A DNA stretch of 64,000 bases, taken from contig NZ_CP060393.1 in the NCBI RefSeq assembly GCF_014274685.1, positions 4,089,501 to 4,153,500 of the forward strand. The letters run 5' to 3'. Shown one piece after another: positions 1-7,059 of the stretch (within the stretch, counting starts at the first letter, position 1; the number at the start of each line of letters is the position of its first letter). The position numbers were made by a program, and so were the translations under genes. Source of the DNA: Edaphobacter sp. 4G125 (GTDB taxonomy: Bacteria; Acidobacteriota; Terriglobia; Terriglobales; Acidobacteriaceae). A model generated the notes under the pieces. The model ran no database searches and was not told the DNA's origin. It was given only the letters and a program-made list of their open reading frames with translations.

Positions 1-605
1 ATCACCTGTTCATGCAGCTGACCATCGGCTGTAAGGGCGTAAATCCCGCGCAACCCGAAATAGCCTCCGCCAGCCGAGCCACCCAGTTTGCGTTCGGAAG
101 CTGGAACGGGTCCTGCCTGAGGAGGAGGCGCCGCAGGCGCAGCTCCCGGCTTGGCAGCAGGCCGCCTCGCACGGAAGTTGATCACCGGTGGAGCCTCAGC
201 GACAGCCGCCAGGCTCGTTGCACCACACGCTGGAGCAATATCATAGTGCTTCGTCCAAAGCATCGTGCCGAGCTCGGAATCGACAGCGTACAGGTCCTGC
301 GCTCCCGGCCAGATCACAAAATCCTTAAAGCCTTTGGCATTGATCAATCTCGCGGCGAGAAGCGGCTCGTTGTAGGACTGGCTGTCCTTCGCCGGTGGCG
401 TACCGAGCTGAATCTTCCAGAGAAACTTGAAATCCTTCGCAAGATTCTCCTTCGTCATCGCGGTCTCGACCTTCTGCCAACCGCTATGCGCCGCGTCGTT
501 TCGCGGAGAACTCCAGTTACCGGGCGCCTGTGCTGCTGCCCACGGAAGACAGCAAACCGCCGTCGCGAACGAAAAACCCATGGAAAGACCGAACCATTTC
601 TTCAT
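1..605 (-). CDS. PQQ-like beta-propeller protein, N-terminal part (runs off the left edge)
   Basis: Read from the reverse strand, an ATG at 605 opens a frame that stays open to base 1, so only the first 201 codons are present. The product starts with a typical signal peptide (MKKWFGLSMGFSFATAVCCL, then LPWAAAQA), so it is exported. After the signal comes WSSPRNDAAHSGWQ, which parallels the start of the neighbouring propeller (SSYNPQRDAWQRHE), then FLWKIQLG and LYAVDSELGTMLWTKHY, the usual blade pattern of quinoprotein-type (PF13360) propellers. A Pro/Ala-rich linker sits around residues 150-170. It begins 33 bases after the stop of the upstream propeller gene and is probably co-transcribed with it. 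Catalytic activity cannot be judged from this fragment, and a non-enzymatic propeller is possible. Confidence 0.8.
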   Translation of the reverse strand, partial: MKKWFGLSMGFSFATAVCCLPWAAAQAPGNWSSPRNDAAHSGWQKVETAMTKENLAKDFKFLWKIQLGTPPAKDSQSYNEPLLAARLINAKGFKDFVIWPGAQDLYAVDSELGTMLWTKHYDIAPACGATSLAAVAEAPPVINFRARRPAAKPGAAPAAPPPQAGPVPASERKLGGSAGGGYFGLRGIYALTADGQLHEQV

Positions 606-638
606 CTGCAGACTTCCTCGTAATTGCTCGATGCAGCG

Positions 639-2243
639 TTATTTAATGCCGAAGCAGTAGACCGTTCCATCAAACGTTCCGAACAGGATGCGCCCGCCTG
701 CAACCGACAGCCCCGCCTGGTGCAGGAAAGACACGATCTGGTCTCCGCTTGAATAGAGCTCCTTGCCCGTTTGTCCATCCAGTACATAAAGCTTCGCCGG
801 AATCGAGCGTTTGATTCTGTCCTCCGCCGAATAAAGTCCACCCTCTACCTCATTGGCCTGGCCCGTATATTCCCCACCGGCCAAAGCAAACACCAACCCA
901 TTCGCAACCACAGGCGGCTCCGCCGTCATCATGTCCTGCGACTGCCACGCATTCGTCAGCACCGTCTTCCCGTTCTTCTCTTCCACCTTGAAGGCCAGGA
1001 TGCCGCCGTTCGGTGTGTCTCCGTAATTGATCGGGAACTTGATCGTCGTCGGGCCTCCATTCGGAGCCAGTACCCACTGTGTTCCCTTCTTGTCCTTCCA
1101 GGCCGCAAAGCTACCCCACGTACCTTCTGTCTGGAAGTTCACATTCGCATTCGCAATCAGCTCCGATCGAAACAGCGGCGTCTGATGGTCTGCTCCTCCG
1201 AGCGACTTGCTATCCAGAAGGAAGAACCTTCCTTCTTTGCCTCCTCCCACAAGCACATCGCGTCCTTTGTAAGGAAACACCACTGGCGTGGTGTTCATGT
1301 CCAGGTCGCGCTGGGTAAGCCACTTATAGTTCGAGGGCGTGTAGTAATCCTTGAGCGTCAGCGTGTCATTGGCAAAGGTATATGCCTGAAAGCTCGTCGA
1401 GAGCTGCCCCGTCTTCGCGTCATAAGGATGATCCGCAGACTCAAAGTAGATCGTCCCGTCCGATCCGACTGACGGACCCGCTGTTCCCCACAATCCTCCC
1501 TGCGGAGGTGAGGAGACCGTCACCTTCTTCGTCACGGTGTTATATGCATACAGCGCATTCGCTACGCCGCCGCATCCCTGGCCTGTAATCGTATAGACAA
1601 CTCCATTCACCAGATTCAGACCATAGGGCTTGCCATAGATGTTCTTCAAGATCTGGACCGGGGCCTCTTTTTCGTCTCCCGTTCCAGGATCGATCATGTG
1701 CAGATAGCCATCTACGGTCAGCACATAAAGCACCCGCTCTGCAGCTCCCGCTGGAGTGATCACAGGATTTGCGCTCAGCGCATTCGTGCAGATAAAGCCG
1801 CGTCCCTCACCGGGCTCCTGCGGTTGGCTCGACGCCCACTTCAGCTTCTTCTGCCAGATCAGCGCACCCGTATCCGCATCGACCACATAAACGTCGTCCG
1901 CGCTACCCGCAAAGACCGCGATCGTCTTGACGCCCGTGTCCGTCTTAATCCCCGAGGCGACCATCGGCTCGCGGAAAGACTGCATTCCCATCGTCTTGTT
2001 ATCGGTCTTCAGTTTCCAGAGCAGTTGAATCTTACCTGCATTCTGGGCCGTAATCTTCGTCTCATGCCGCTGCCACGCATCGCGTTGCGGGTTGTAGCTG
2101 CTCGTCGTCCACTCCGGAGAATGGGCTGCGGCTTTCCCCTGGGCAAAACAGGTGCCAGAGGCCCCGACCCCCAAAGCGCCTGCAAGCGACAAAGCAACGG
2201 TACGCGTCAGCATTGACGCTCCAGATAGGCTGCGTACTTTCAT
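639..2243 (-). CDS. Exported PQQ-binding-like beta-propeller protein
   Basis: 534 residues from the ATG at 2243, chosen because ACGAGG lies at normal spacing before it and because the product then starts with a clean signal peptide (MKVRSLSGASM..., ending near FAQG). The open frame extends upstream to 2462, but that extension would cover the promoter and palindrome. The mature protein consists of propeller blades with patterns such as VYVVDADTGALIWQKKL, YLHMIDPGTGDE and LYVLDGQTGKELY, typical of quinoprotein-like repeats. A GQGCGG stretch and CTNALS add two cysteines, but no adjacent Cys-Cys pair as in PQQ alcohol dehydrogenases is evident, so dehydrogenase activity is uncertain. It heads a minus-strand pair with the next propeller gene and is divergent from the di-heme peroxidase gene. 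A strong promoter and a palindrome precede it. Confidence 0.85.
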   Translation of the reverse strand: MKVRSLSGASMLTRTVALSLAGALGVGASGTCFAQGKAAAHSPEWTTSSYNPQRDAWQRHETKITAQNAGKIQLLWKLKTDNKTMGMQSFREPMVASGIKTDTGVKTIAVFAGSADDVYVVDADTGALIWQKKLKWASSQPQEPGEGRGFICTNALSANPVITPAGAAERVLYVLTVDGYLHMIDPGTGDEKEAPVQILKNIYGKPYGLNLVNGVVYTITGQGCGGVANALYAYNTVTKKVTVSSPPQGGLWGTAGPSVGSDGTIYFESADHPYDAKTGQLSTSFQAYTFANDTLTLKDYYTPSNYKWLTQRDLDMNTTPVVFPYKGRDVLVGGGKEGRFFLLDSKSLGGADHQTPLFRSELIANANVNFQTEGTWGSFAAWKDKKGTQWVLAPNGGPTTIKFPINYGDTPNGGILAFKVEEKNGKTVLTNAWQSQDMMTAEPPVVANGLVFALAGGEYTGQANEVEGGLYSAEDRIKRSIPAKLYVLDGQTGKELYSSGDQIVSFLHQAGLSVAGGRILFGTFDGTVYCFGIK

Positions 2244-2336
2244 GAATGCCATCCTCGTGGAATCGATCACCATCATCTTGCGTGAGCCATTGCGACAAGA
2301 CCCGGAAAGCTCCCCGGGGTCATCCCGCTCGAAAAT

Positions 2337-2350
2337 ATGAGACGTCTCAT
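2337..2350. promoter_or_regulatory. Perfect 14-bp palindrome ATGAGACGTCTCAT, candidate operator (copy 1)
   Basis: Perfect dyad in the divergent region between the quinoprotein gene and the di-heme peroxidase gene. Its inner 12 bases, TGAGACGTCTCA, recur exactly at 6903-6914 in another divergent promoter region 4.6 kb away. It lies about 10 bases downstream of the -10 element of the minus-strand promoter. The binding protein is unknown. Confidence 0.6.
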
Positions 2351-2359
2351 TTCGAGAGC

Positions 2360-2389
2360 ATCCTACTGACGCGCATTCAGGCCTGTCAA
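2360..2389 (-). promoter_or_regulatory. Sigma70-type promoter of the quinoprotein pair
   Basis: On the minus strand, TTGACA (2389-2384) is followed after 18 bases by TAGGAT (2365-2360). The likely start site is a few bases further on, which places the palindrome at 2337-2350 just downstream of the start, a usual position for a repressor operator. Confidence 0.6.
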
Positions 2390-2527
2390 CATTAAATCTG
2401 ACCCCCTGCTTAAACTTTCCCATTGCTCCTGCGTCCTTCAAAAAGAGGAATGAATCGAGCACACCAATCCACCTCTCTCCGGTCCGGCCTGCAAATTCGC
2501 TCCATAACCATTAGGCTGGAGAAGGTT

Positions 2528-3631
2528 ATGACCTGCAACGAATCTCATCCATGCTTCCTCCGGTTCGTGCAGAGATACCTCTTTCTCTCTCTTTTTCTCG
2601 CCCTTCCCCTGAGTCTCGCGGGATGTAAATCGGCTGTCTCCGCAAAACCCATCGGCACGCCGATTCACATCCAGTCCCCCCTGGGACTCCCACCGGTTCC
2701 CATTCCCGCCGATAATCCCCCTACGGCAGAAACCATCGCACTTGGCCGTCGTCTCTTCTACGATCCTCAACTCTCCAAGGACAACACTCTCTCCTGTGCA
2801 AGCTGCCATAAACCGCAGTTCTACTTCACTGACGGCCTCCGGGTTTCGAAAGGAGTAGGTGGAGCCACAGGAGTCCGCAATGCCCCCACCCTTCTCAACG
2901 TCGCCTATCAACCCTTTCAATTCTGGGACGGGCGCGCCCTGACTCTAGAAACTCAGGCCGCCTCGCCCATGTCCGATCCCGTGGAGATGAATCAGCCTCA
3001 CAAAATTTCCGTTTCCAAGCTCACTCACGACCCCACCTATCCTCCGCTCTTCCGCGAAGCCTTCGGGACCAGCAACATTACTCTTGAGCGCATCGAAAAT
3101 GCGCTCGCCAGCTTCGAACGCACTCTTCTCAGCGGGAACTCCGCCTTCGATCATTATCAGTTCGGTGGCGATAGCCACGCCCTCACACCAGAACAGGTGC
3201 GCGGCCTGGCCGTCTTCCTCGACCCCAATCGAGGCAACTGCGCTTCCTGCCACACCATCAGTGCTCAATATGCCCTCTTTACCGATGGCAAATTCCACAA
3301 CACGGGAGAAGGTGTCACCGACGAAGGAACCTTCAAAGACGTCGGCCGCTTTCAGCAGACCCACGTCGAAACCGACCGTGGAGCCTTCAAAACTCCCACG
3401 CTTCGCAACGTCGCTAAAACCGCTCCTTATATGCACGATGGAAGCCTTCAGACGCTGCGCCAGGTCGTCGACTTCTACGCAGGAGGAGGAAATTCCAATC
3501 CCGATCTCGATAAAGAGATGAAAAGCATTCACCTCTCCGGTCAGGATCGCGCGGATCTCGTTGAGTTTCTACAATCTCTTACAGGCGATCTCCCGCCGAA
3601 CGTCGGACCTCCAGCAAAGGACAAAGAATAA
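2528..3631 (+). CDS. Di-heme cytochrome c peroxidase / MauG-family lipoprotein
   Basis: 367 residues from the ATG at 2528, which has GGAG six bases upstream; the frame is open from 2423 but without a better start. An N-terminal hydrophobic segment ends in a lipobox (LAGC, Cys33), so the protein is probably a lipoprotein. Two c-type heme sites are visible: CASCH at 90-94 and CASCH at 238-242, with the conserved PYMHDGS (Met302) near the second heme and the family motifs RNAPTLLN and FWDGRA. These features fit bacterial cytochrome c peroxidases or MauG-like enzymes, which handle peroxide or oxidise periplasmic partners. It is first in a tight three-gene run with a cupredoxin-like and a YVTN lipoprotein, which suggests one electron-transfer unit rather than simple peroxide defence. 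Confidence 0.92.
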   Translation: MTCNESHPCFLRFVQRYLFLSLFLALPLSLAGCKSAVSAKPIGTPIHIQSPLGLPPVPIPADNPPTAETIALGRRLFYDPQLSKDNTLSCASCHKPQFYFTDGLRVSKGVGGATGVRNAPTLLNVAYQPFQFWDGRALTLETQAASPMSDPVEMNQPHKISVSKLTHDPTYPPLFREAFGTSNITLERIENALASFERTLLSGNSAFDHYQFGGDSHALTPEQVRGLAVFLDPNRGNCASCHTISAQYALFTDGKFHNTGEGVTDEGTFKDVGRFQQTHVETDRGAFKTPTLRNVAKTAPYMHDGSLQTLRQVVDFYAGGGNSNPDLDKEMKSIHLSGQDRADLVEFLQSLTGDLPPNVGPPAKDKE

Positions 3632-3633
3632 AT

Positions 3634-4416
3634 ATGACCCGCAGCCTTCGCAGACTCATCCCTCTTTGCCTTGTCTCCGCTCTTCTGCCCATCGGATGCT
3701 CCCGCAAATCGGAGCAGACTGCGCCCGCCAAAACCGCTCAACCAGCAGTCACCTATTTCCACGTCGATCCTGCCACTGCTGGATCTATCACCGGGACCAT
3801 TCGCTACACCGGCAAACTACCTCCGCGTAAAGCGATCGACATGAGTGAAGACCCTGCCTGTGTCGCAGCGCATCATGGCAAAACCTATGATGAATCGCTC
3901 GCTGTAAGCACCCACCGTTCGCTGGCAAACGTCTTCGTCTACATCAAGAGCGGCCTCGAAGGAAAGAACTTCCCCACGCCCACCGAACCCGTCGTCATCG
4001 ACCAGAGCGGCTGCTGGTTCCATCCCCATGTCCTCGGAATCCAGGTAAACCAGCCCTTACAGATTGTTAACTCCGACCCGGTGACTCATAACATTCATCC
4101 CATGGCCGAAATCAATCGCGAGTGGAACCATAGTCAGGGCCCCGGCGATGCTCCGCTCAATCGCAAGTTCATCAAGCCCGAGATCATGATCCCGGTAAAG
4201 TGCAATATCCATAGCTGGATGCACGCCTACATCGGAGTCCTCGATCATCCATACTTCTCCGTCTCGAAAGACGACGGTTCTTTCACCATCAGCAACCTTC
4301 CGCCCGGAACCTACACTCTCGCCGTGTGGCAGGAAAAGCTGGGAACGCAGGAGCAGCAGATCACTATCGCTCCTCAGCAACACGCTACTGCCGACTTCAC
4401 CTACAAAGGAAAATAA
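3634..4416 (+). CDS. Cupredoxin-like lipoprotein with C-terminal carboxypeptidase-regulatory domain
   Basis: 260 residues. The lipobox LLPIGC puts the lipidated cysteine at 22. The middle of the protein looks like a type 1 copper site of the methylamine-utilisation/rusticyanin sort: THNIH (His152, His155), then KCNIHSWMH with Cys190, His193 and Met196. The C-terminal third (DGSFTISNLPPGTYTLAVWQ) is a carboxypeptidase-regulatory-like beta domain. It starts two bases after the peroxidase stop and ends three bases before the YVTN gene, so the three are one operon. The family relation and copper ligands are read from the motif; a role as electron carrier for the di-heme protein is inference. Confidence 0.82.
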   Translation: MTRSLRRLIPLCLVSALLPIGCSRKSEQTAPAKTAQPAVTYFHVDPATAGSITGTIRYTGKLPPRKAIDMSEDPACVAAHHGKTYDESLAVSTHRSLANVFVYIKSGLEGKNFPTPTEPVVIDQSGCWFHPHVLGIQVNQPLQIVNSDPVTHNIHPMAEINREWNHSQGPGDAPLNRKFIKPEIMIPVKCNIHSWMHAYIGVLDHPYFSVSKDDGSFTISNLPPGTYTLAVWQEKLGTQEQQITIAPQQHATADFTYKGK

Positions 4417-4419
4417 CGA

Positions 4420-5490
4420 ATGCCTAAGACTTTCAATCGAGCTCTCTTCTTCGCCTGTGCATTCTCTCTGCTGATTGGTTGCAAGTCGCAGAACACTGCC
4501 ACTACTCCTGCCTCCCCTGCACCTCCCGCAGAATCCGGTGCGCCAAAGATCTACGTCACCAACGAAGTCTCCGGCGATCTCTCCATCATCGACAGCGGAA
4601 ACTACAATGTTCTGGCCACTGTTCCTCTCGGCAAGCGTCCTCGTGGGATCCACGCCAGCCCCGATCAAAAGACAATCTATGTCGCGCTCAGCGGAACCCC
4701 CATCGCCGGCCCCGACGTCGACGAGAGCACGCTTCCCCCTGCCGATAAAAGCGCAGACGGAATCGGCATCTTCGATGTCGTGCAGCGAAAGATCGTCAAA
4801 ATCATCCCTGGAGGCTCCGATCCTGAAAATTTCGATATCAGCCCCGACGGAAAACAGCTCTACATCTCCAACGAGGACATCTCCAGCGTAAGCATCATCG
4901 ACATTGCTTCAGGCACCATCGTCAAAACCCTCAAGATGGGCGGCCAGCCTGAAGGAGTCAAAGTCACTCCGGATGGCAAACAAGTCTACGTCACCTCCGA
5001 AGAAAACAGCGAGATCTCTGTGCTCGATCCCGCAGCCGGAAAGATCGTCTCCACCTTCAAGGTTGGCCACCGCCCTCGTAATGTCGCCTTTACGCCAGAT
5101 GGCAAGCTCGCCTACATCAATGCGGAAAACGATGGCACCGTCGTCGTTGTCGATACAAAGCGGCACAAAGTCGTCAAGACTATCCAGATTGGGCAGCCTG
5201 GCATCATCAAGCCCATGTTTGTTCTTCTCTCACCCGATGCGAAAAAGCTCTACGTCAGCACCGGTCGAGGTCACAAGGTCTTCACCATCGACACCGCAAC
5301 CGACAAGGTTCTCGGTTCGGTCGAGGTCGGTCAGCGTCCCTGGGGAATCGCGCTCTCACCTGATGGAAACACGCTCTACTCTGCCAATGGTCCGTCGAAT
5401 GACGTCACCGCTGTGGATGTCGCTACAAACTCGGTCATCAAAAAGGTGCAGGCAGGCAAAGGCCCCTGGGGAATCATCGTCCTGAAATAA
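4420..5490 (+). CDS. YVTN-family beta-propeller lipoprotein
   Basis: 356 residues with lipobox LLIGC (Cys21). The rest is a run of about seven YVTN-type blades, for example IYVTNEVSGDLSIID, LYISNEDISSVSIID, VYVTSEENSEISVLD, AYINAENDGTVVVVD and TLYSANGPSNDVTAVD. Such propellers are common periplasmic partners of quinoprotein and cytochrome systems and have no known catalytic residues. It is the last gene of the peroxidase/cupredoxin operon and is followed by a strong hairpin. The function is not predictable beyond a binding or scaffold role in the envelope. Confidence 0.88.
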   Translation: MPKTFNRALFFACAFSLLIGCKSQNTATTPASPAPPAESGAPKIYVTNEVSGDLSIIDSGNYNVLATVPLGKRPRGIHASPDQKTIYVALSGTPIAGPDVDESTLPPADKSADGIGIFDVVQRKIVKIIPGGSDPENFDISPDGKQLYISNEDISSVSIIDIASGTIVKTLKMGGQPEGVKVTPDGKQVYVTSEENSEISVLDPAAGKIVSTFKVGHRPRNVAFTPDGKLAYINAENDGTVVVVDTKRHKVVKTIQIGQPGIIKPMFVLLSPDAKKLYVSTGRGHKVFTIDTATDKVLGSVEVGQRPWGIALSPDGNTLYSANGPSNDVTAVDVATNSVIKKVQAGKGPWGIIVLK

Positions 5491-5519
5491 ATACAACACC
5501 CAAAGCTCGTTATGCAGTG

Positions 5520-5552
5520 CAAAGAGCCCGCGACTTTATCGTGGGCTCTTTG
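5520..5552. terminator. Bidirectional hairpin between convergent operons
   Basis: CAAAGAGCCC (5520-5529) pairs with GGGCTCTTTG (5543-5552), and the inner bases extend the stem around a loop of about five bases. It sits between the YVTN gene and the convergent anti-sigma gene and can serve both. Confidence 0.75.
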
Positions 5553-5568
5553 CCGAACGCTCCTTCGC

Positions 5569-6339
5569 TTACACCGGTCTTCGCGTATGAAAGTACTTCT
5601 GATAGGCGGCAATCCAGTTGCTCGCGATCTCGCGCTGCGCTTGCGCGAGTGTGATCTTCCTCTCACAGACCATCCGTGAAAGATGACGCTCCAACGCATC
5701 TTTCGCGTGTGCGTTCCACGTCGTCTCCTTATAGGACTGTGGCCACAGATTCCGCACATCGTCCGTACCACCCAGTTGCGGACTGATCAGATAGTCCACC
5801 TGAAAGTCCTTCGCCGAATGCTCCATCGAGATCCCATATTCCCGAAAAACTGCCTTCTGCGTTTCTTGTGGAAGCTCAGGATCAAAATCGTTGTCGTCAT
5901 TCGCGGAGCACACGGCTGCGAGCTCGACCGGTCTCGTCATCCCTGGAGTCAGCCCGCGGTTCGGCAAAGAAAACGTAATCTCGCCATTCGATCTCTGCCA
6001 ACGCGGCAAACATACCAACACAGCGACCACACACGCCGCAGCTCCAGCCCAACGCAGCTTCTCCGCGCCCGAGATTCCCTTCATCCAACCACGAACGCCG
6101 GAACGCTTCACCGCCGCAAGCTCTGATCCCGGCTCACGATGCACATCCGATATCGTTCCACTCAAATCAGCATTCAAGGAACTGTTCAGCTCTTCTGCAA
6201 TCCCTCGCGTCTCTGCCAACGCAGCGCGACACTCACAGCACTCTTTGAGATGCGTCTCCGCGCGCGATACCTCCTCCAGCGACATCTCTCCATCGACAAA
6301 CTGAATCCGTTCTGTTTGAGATAAGTGGCCCAGTCTCAC
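5569..6339 (-). CDS. Membrane anti-sigma factor with HNH-like periplasmic domain
   Basis: 256 residues starting at GTG 6339, overlapping the sigma stop codon by GTGA and preceded by a near-perfect GGAGGTGA, so translation is coupled. Residues 30-37 (HLKECCEC) form the zinc-binding H-x3-C-x2-C of anti-sigma (ZAS/zf-HC2) domains. A single membrane helix lies near 96-113. The outer part, about 123-250, resembles small exported HNH-type proteins: TPGMTRP, a first VC (144), KAVFREYGI, VDYLISPQLGG, NLWPQ, MVC (225) and AIA-like helices ending YQKYF. In that family the core is usually VDHLI.LELGG; here the histidine position is Tyr183, so nuclease activity is doubtful and a sensor role is my inference. 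Confidence 0.85.
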   Translation of the reverse strand: MRLGHLSQTERIQFVDGEMSLEEVSRAETHLKECCECRAALAETRGIAEELNSSLNADLSGTISDVHREPGSELAAVKRSGVRGWMKGISGAEKLRWAGAAACVVAVLVCLPRWQRSNGEITFSLPNRGLTPGMTRPVELAAVCSANDDNDFDPELPQETQKAVFREYGISMEHSAKDFQVDYLISPQLGGTDDVRNLWPQSYKETTWNAHAKDALERHLSRMVCERKITLAQAQREIASNWIAAYQKYFHTRRPV

Positions 6340-6899
6340 GAGTCACCTCCTTCGCTTCGCCGCAACCGCTCCAATGACCGGCCTAGCGAATTCGCTACTC
6401 CTCCGAGAGAGATTCCTAACACCTCCGCAATCTCCCGATACTTTAAACCTTCAGCCCGCAGTTGCAGGCACAAACGGTCTATCTCTGGCAGCGCATCAAA
6501 AACTCTTCGGAGCCGCATCTGTCTCTCCGTAAAGAGAAAGTCTTCCTCAGGACTTGGAACATCGCTTAAAACTCCGTCCCATCCTTCACTCTTTCCAAAA
6601 TCTTCTCTGCGGTATCGGATTCTCCGTTTTAAGGCCATGTGATGGGTCACACGAAAGATCCATCCCGCCAGGTTGTCGCGTGGTTTTCCCAATTCAAGAT
6701 GATGGAACAGCGCCAGGAATACTTCGTGGATTACATCCTCTGCATCCTGCATCTTCAATCCCAGGGAGATCGAATATCGAAGCAGGCGCAGGCGAAACTC
6801 ACCGTAAAACTGAAGCAGTTCTTCTTCAAGCGCGAGGGTCTCCTCTCCAGAGGGAAGCCTCTCCAGCGTCGCCGATTTCAATTTAGAGATTTCAAGCAT
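6336..6899 (-). CDS. ECF-type RNA polymerase sigma factor
   Basis: 187 residues from ATG 6899. Region 2 is visible as DAEDVIHEVFLALFHHL followed by NLAGWIFRVTHHMA, and region 4 as LPEIDRLCLQLRAEGL then YREIAEVLGISLGGVANSL, the helix-turn-helix that reads the -35 element. It is translationally coupled to the membrane anti-sigma gene and divergent from a TonB-dependent receptor, the usual layout for a sigma factor responding to an envelope signal. No ribosome binding site precedes the ATG; the first base after it upstream is one away from a 16-bp palindrome, so the mRNA may be leaderless, or a later start may be used. Confidence 0.92.
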   Translation of the reverse strand: MLEISKLKSATLERLPSGEETLALEEELLQFYGEFRLRLLRYSISLGLKMQDAEDVIHEVFLALFHHLELGKPRDNLAGWIFRVTHHMALKRRIRYRREDFGKSEGWDGVLSDVPSPEEDFLFTERQMRLRRVFDALPEIDRLCLQLRAEGLKYREIAEVLGISLGGVANSLGRSLERLRRSEGGDS

Positions 6900-6900
6900 A

Positions 6901-6916
6901 TTTGAGACGTCTCAAA
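6901..6916. promoter_or_regulatory. Perfect 16-bp palindrome TTTGAGACGTCTCAAA, candidate operator (copy 2)
   Basis: Perfect dyad directly before the sigma-factor ATG (6899) and 144 bases upstream of the TonB receptor. It shares TGAGACGTCTCA with the site at 2337-2350. On the minus strand a TTGACT element at 6952-6947 lies about 30 bases upstream of it; in copy 1 the TTGACA is about 33 bases upstream, so the geometry is similar. Confidence 0.6.
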
Positions 6917-7059
6917 CCAAGCATTCGAACAATCCGCATGGACAGAAGTCAACCCGCTTATTTTCCGAAAAAATATCCTGAACAAAATCTCCCCTTCCGG
7001 AATATCTCATCGACACACTTCCTTCAGAATCCATCCGGCGACGTTCGCCTAAAGGTGAC

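Noticed and set aside
12-623. Plus-strand open frame over the first propeller gene
   Set aside because: The product is Arg/Ser-rich and featureless; the reverse strand holds a signal peptide and propeller blades.
2244-2462. Upstream extension of the quinoprotein frame to 2462
   Set aside because: It would cover a good promoter and the palindrome; the ATG at 2243 has a ribosome site and a signal peptide.
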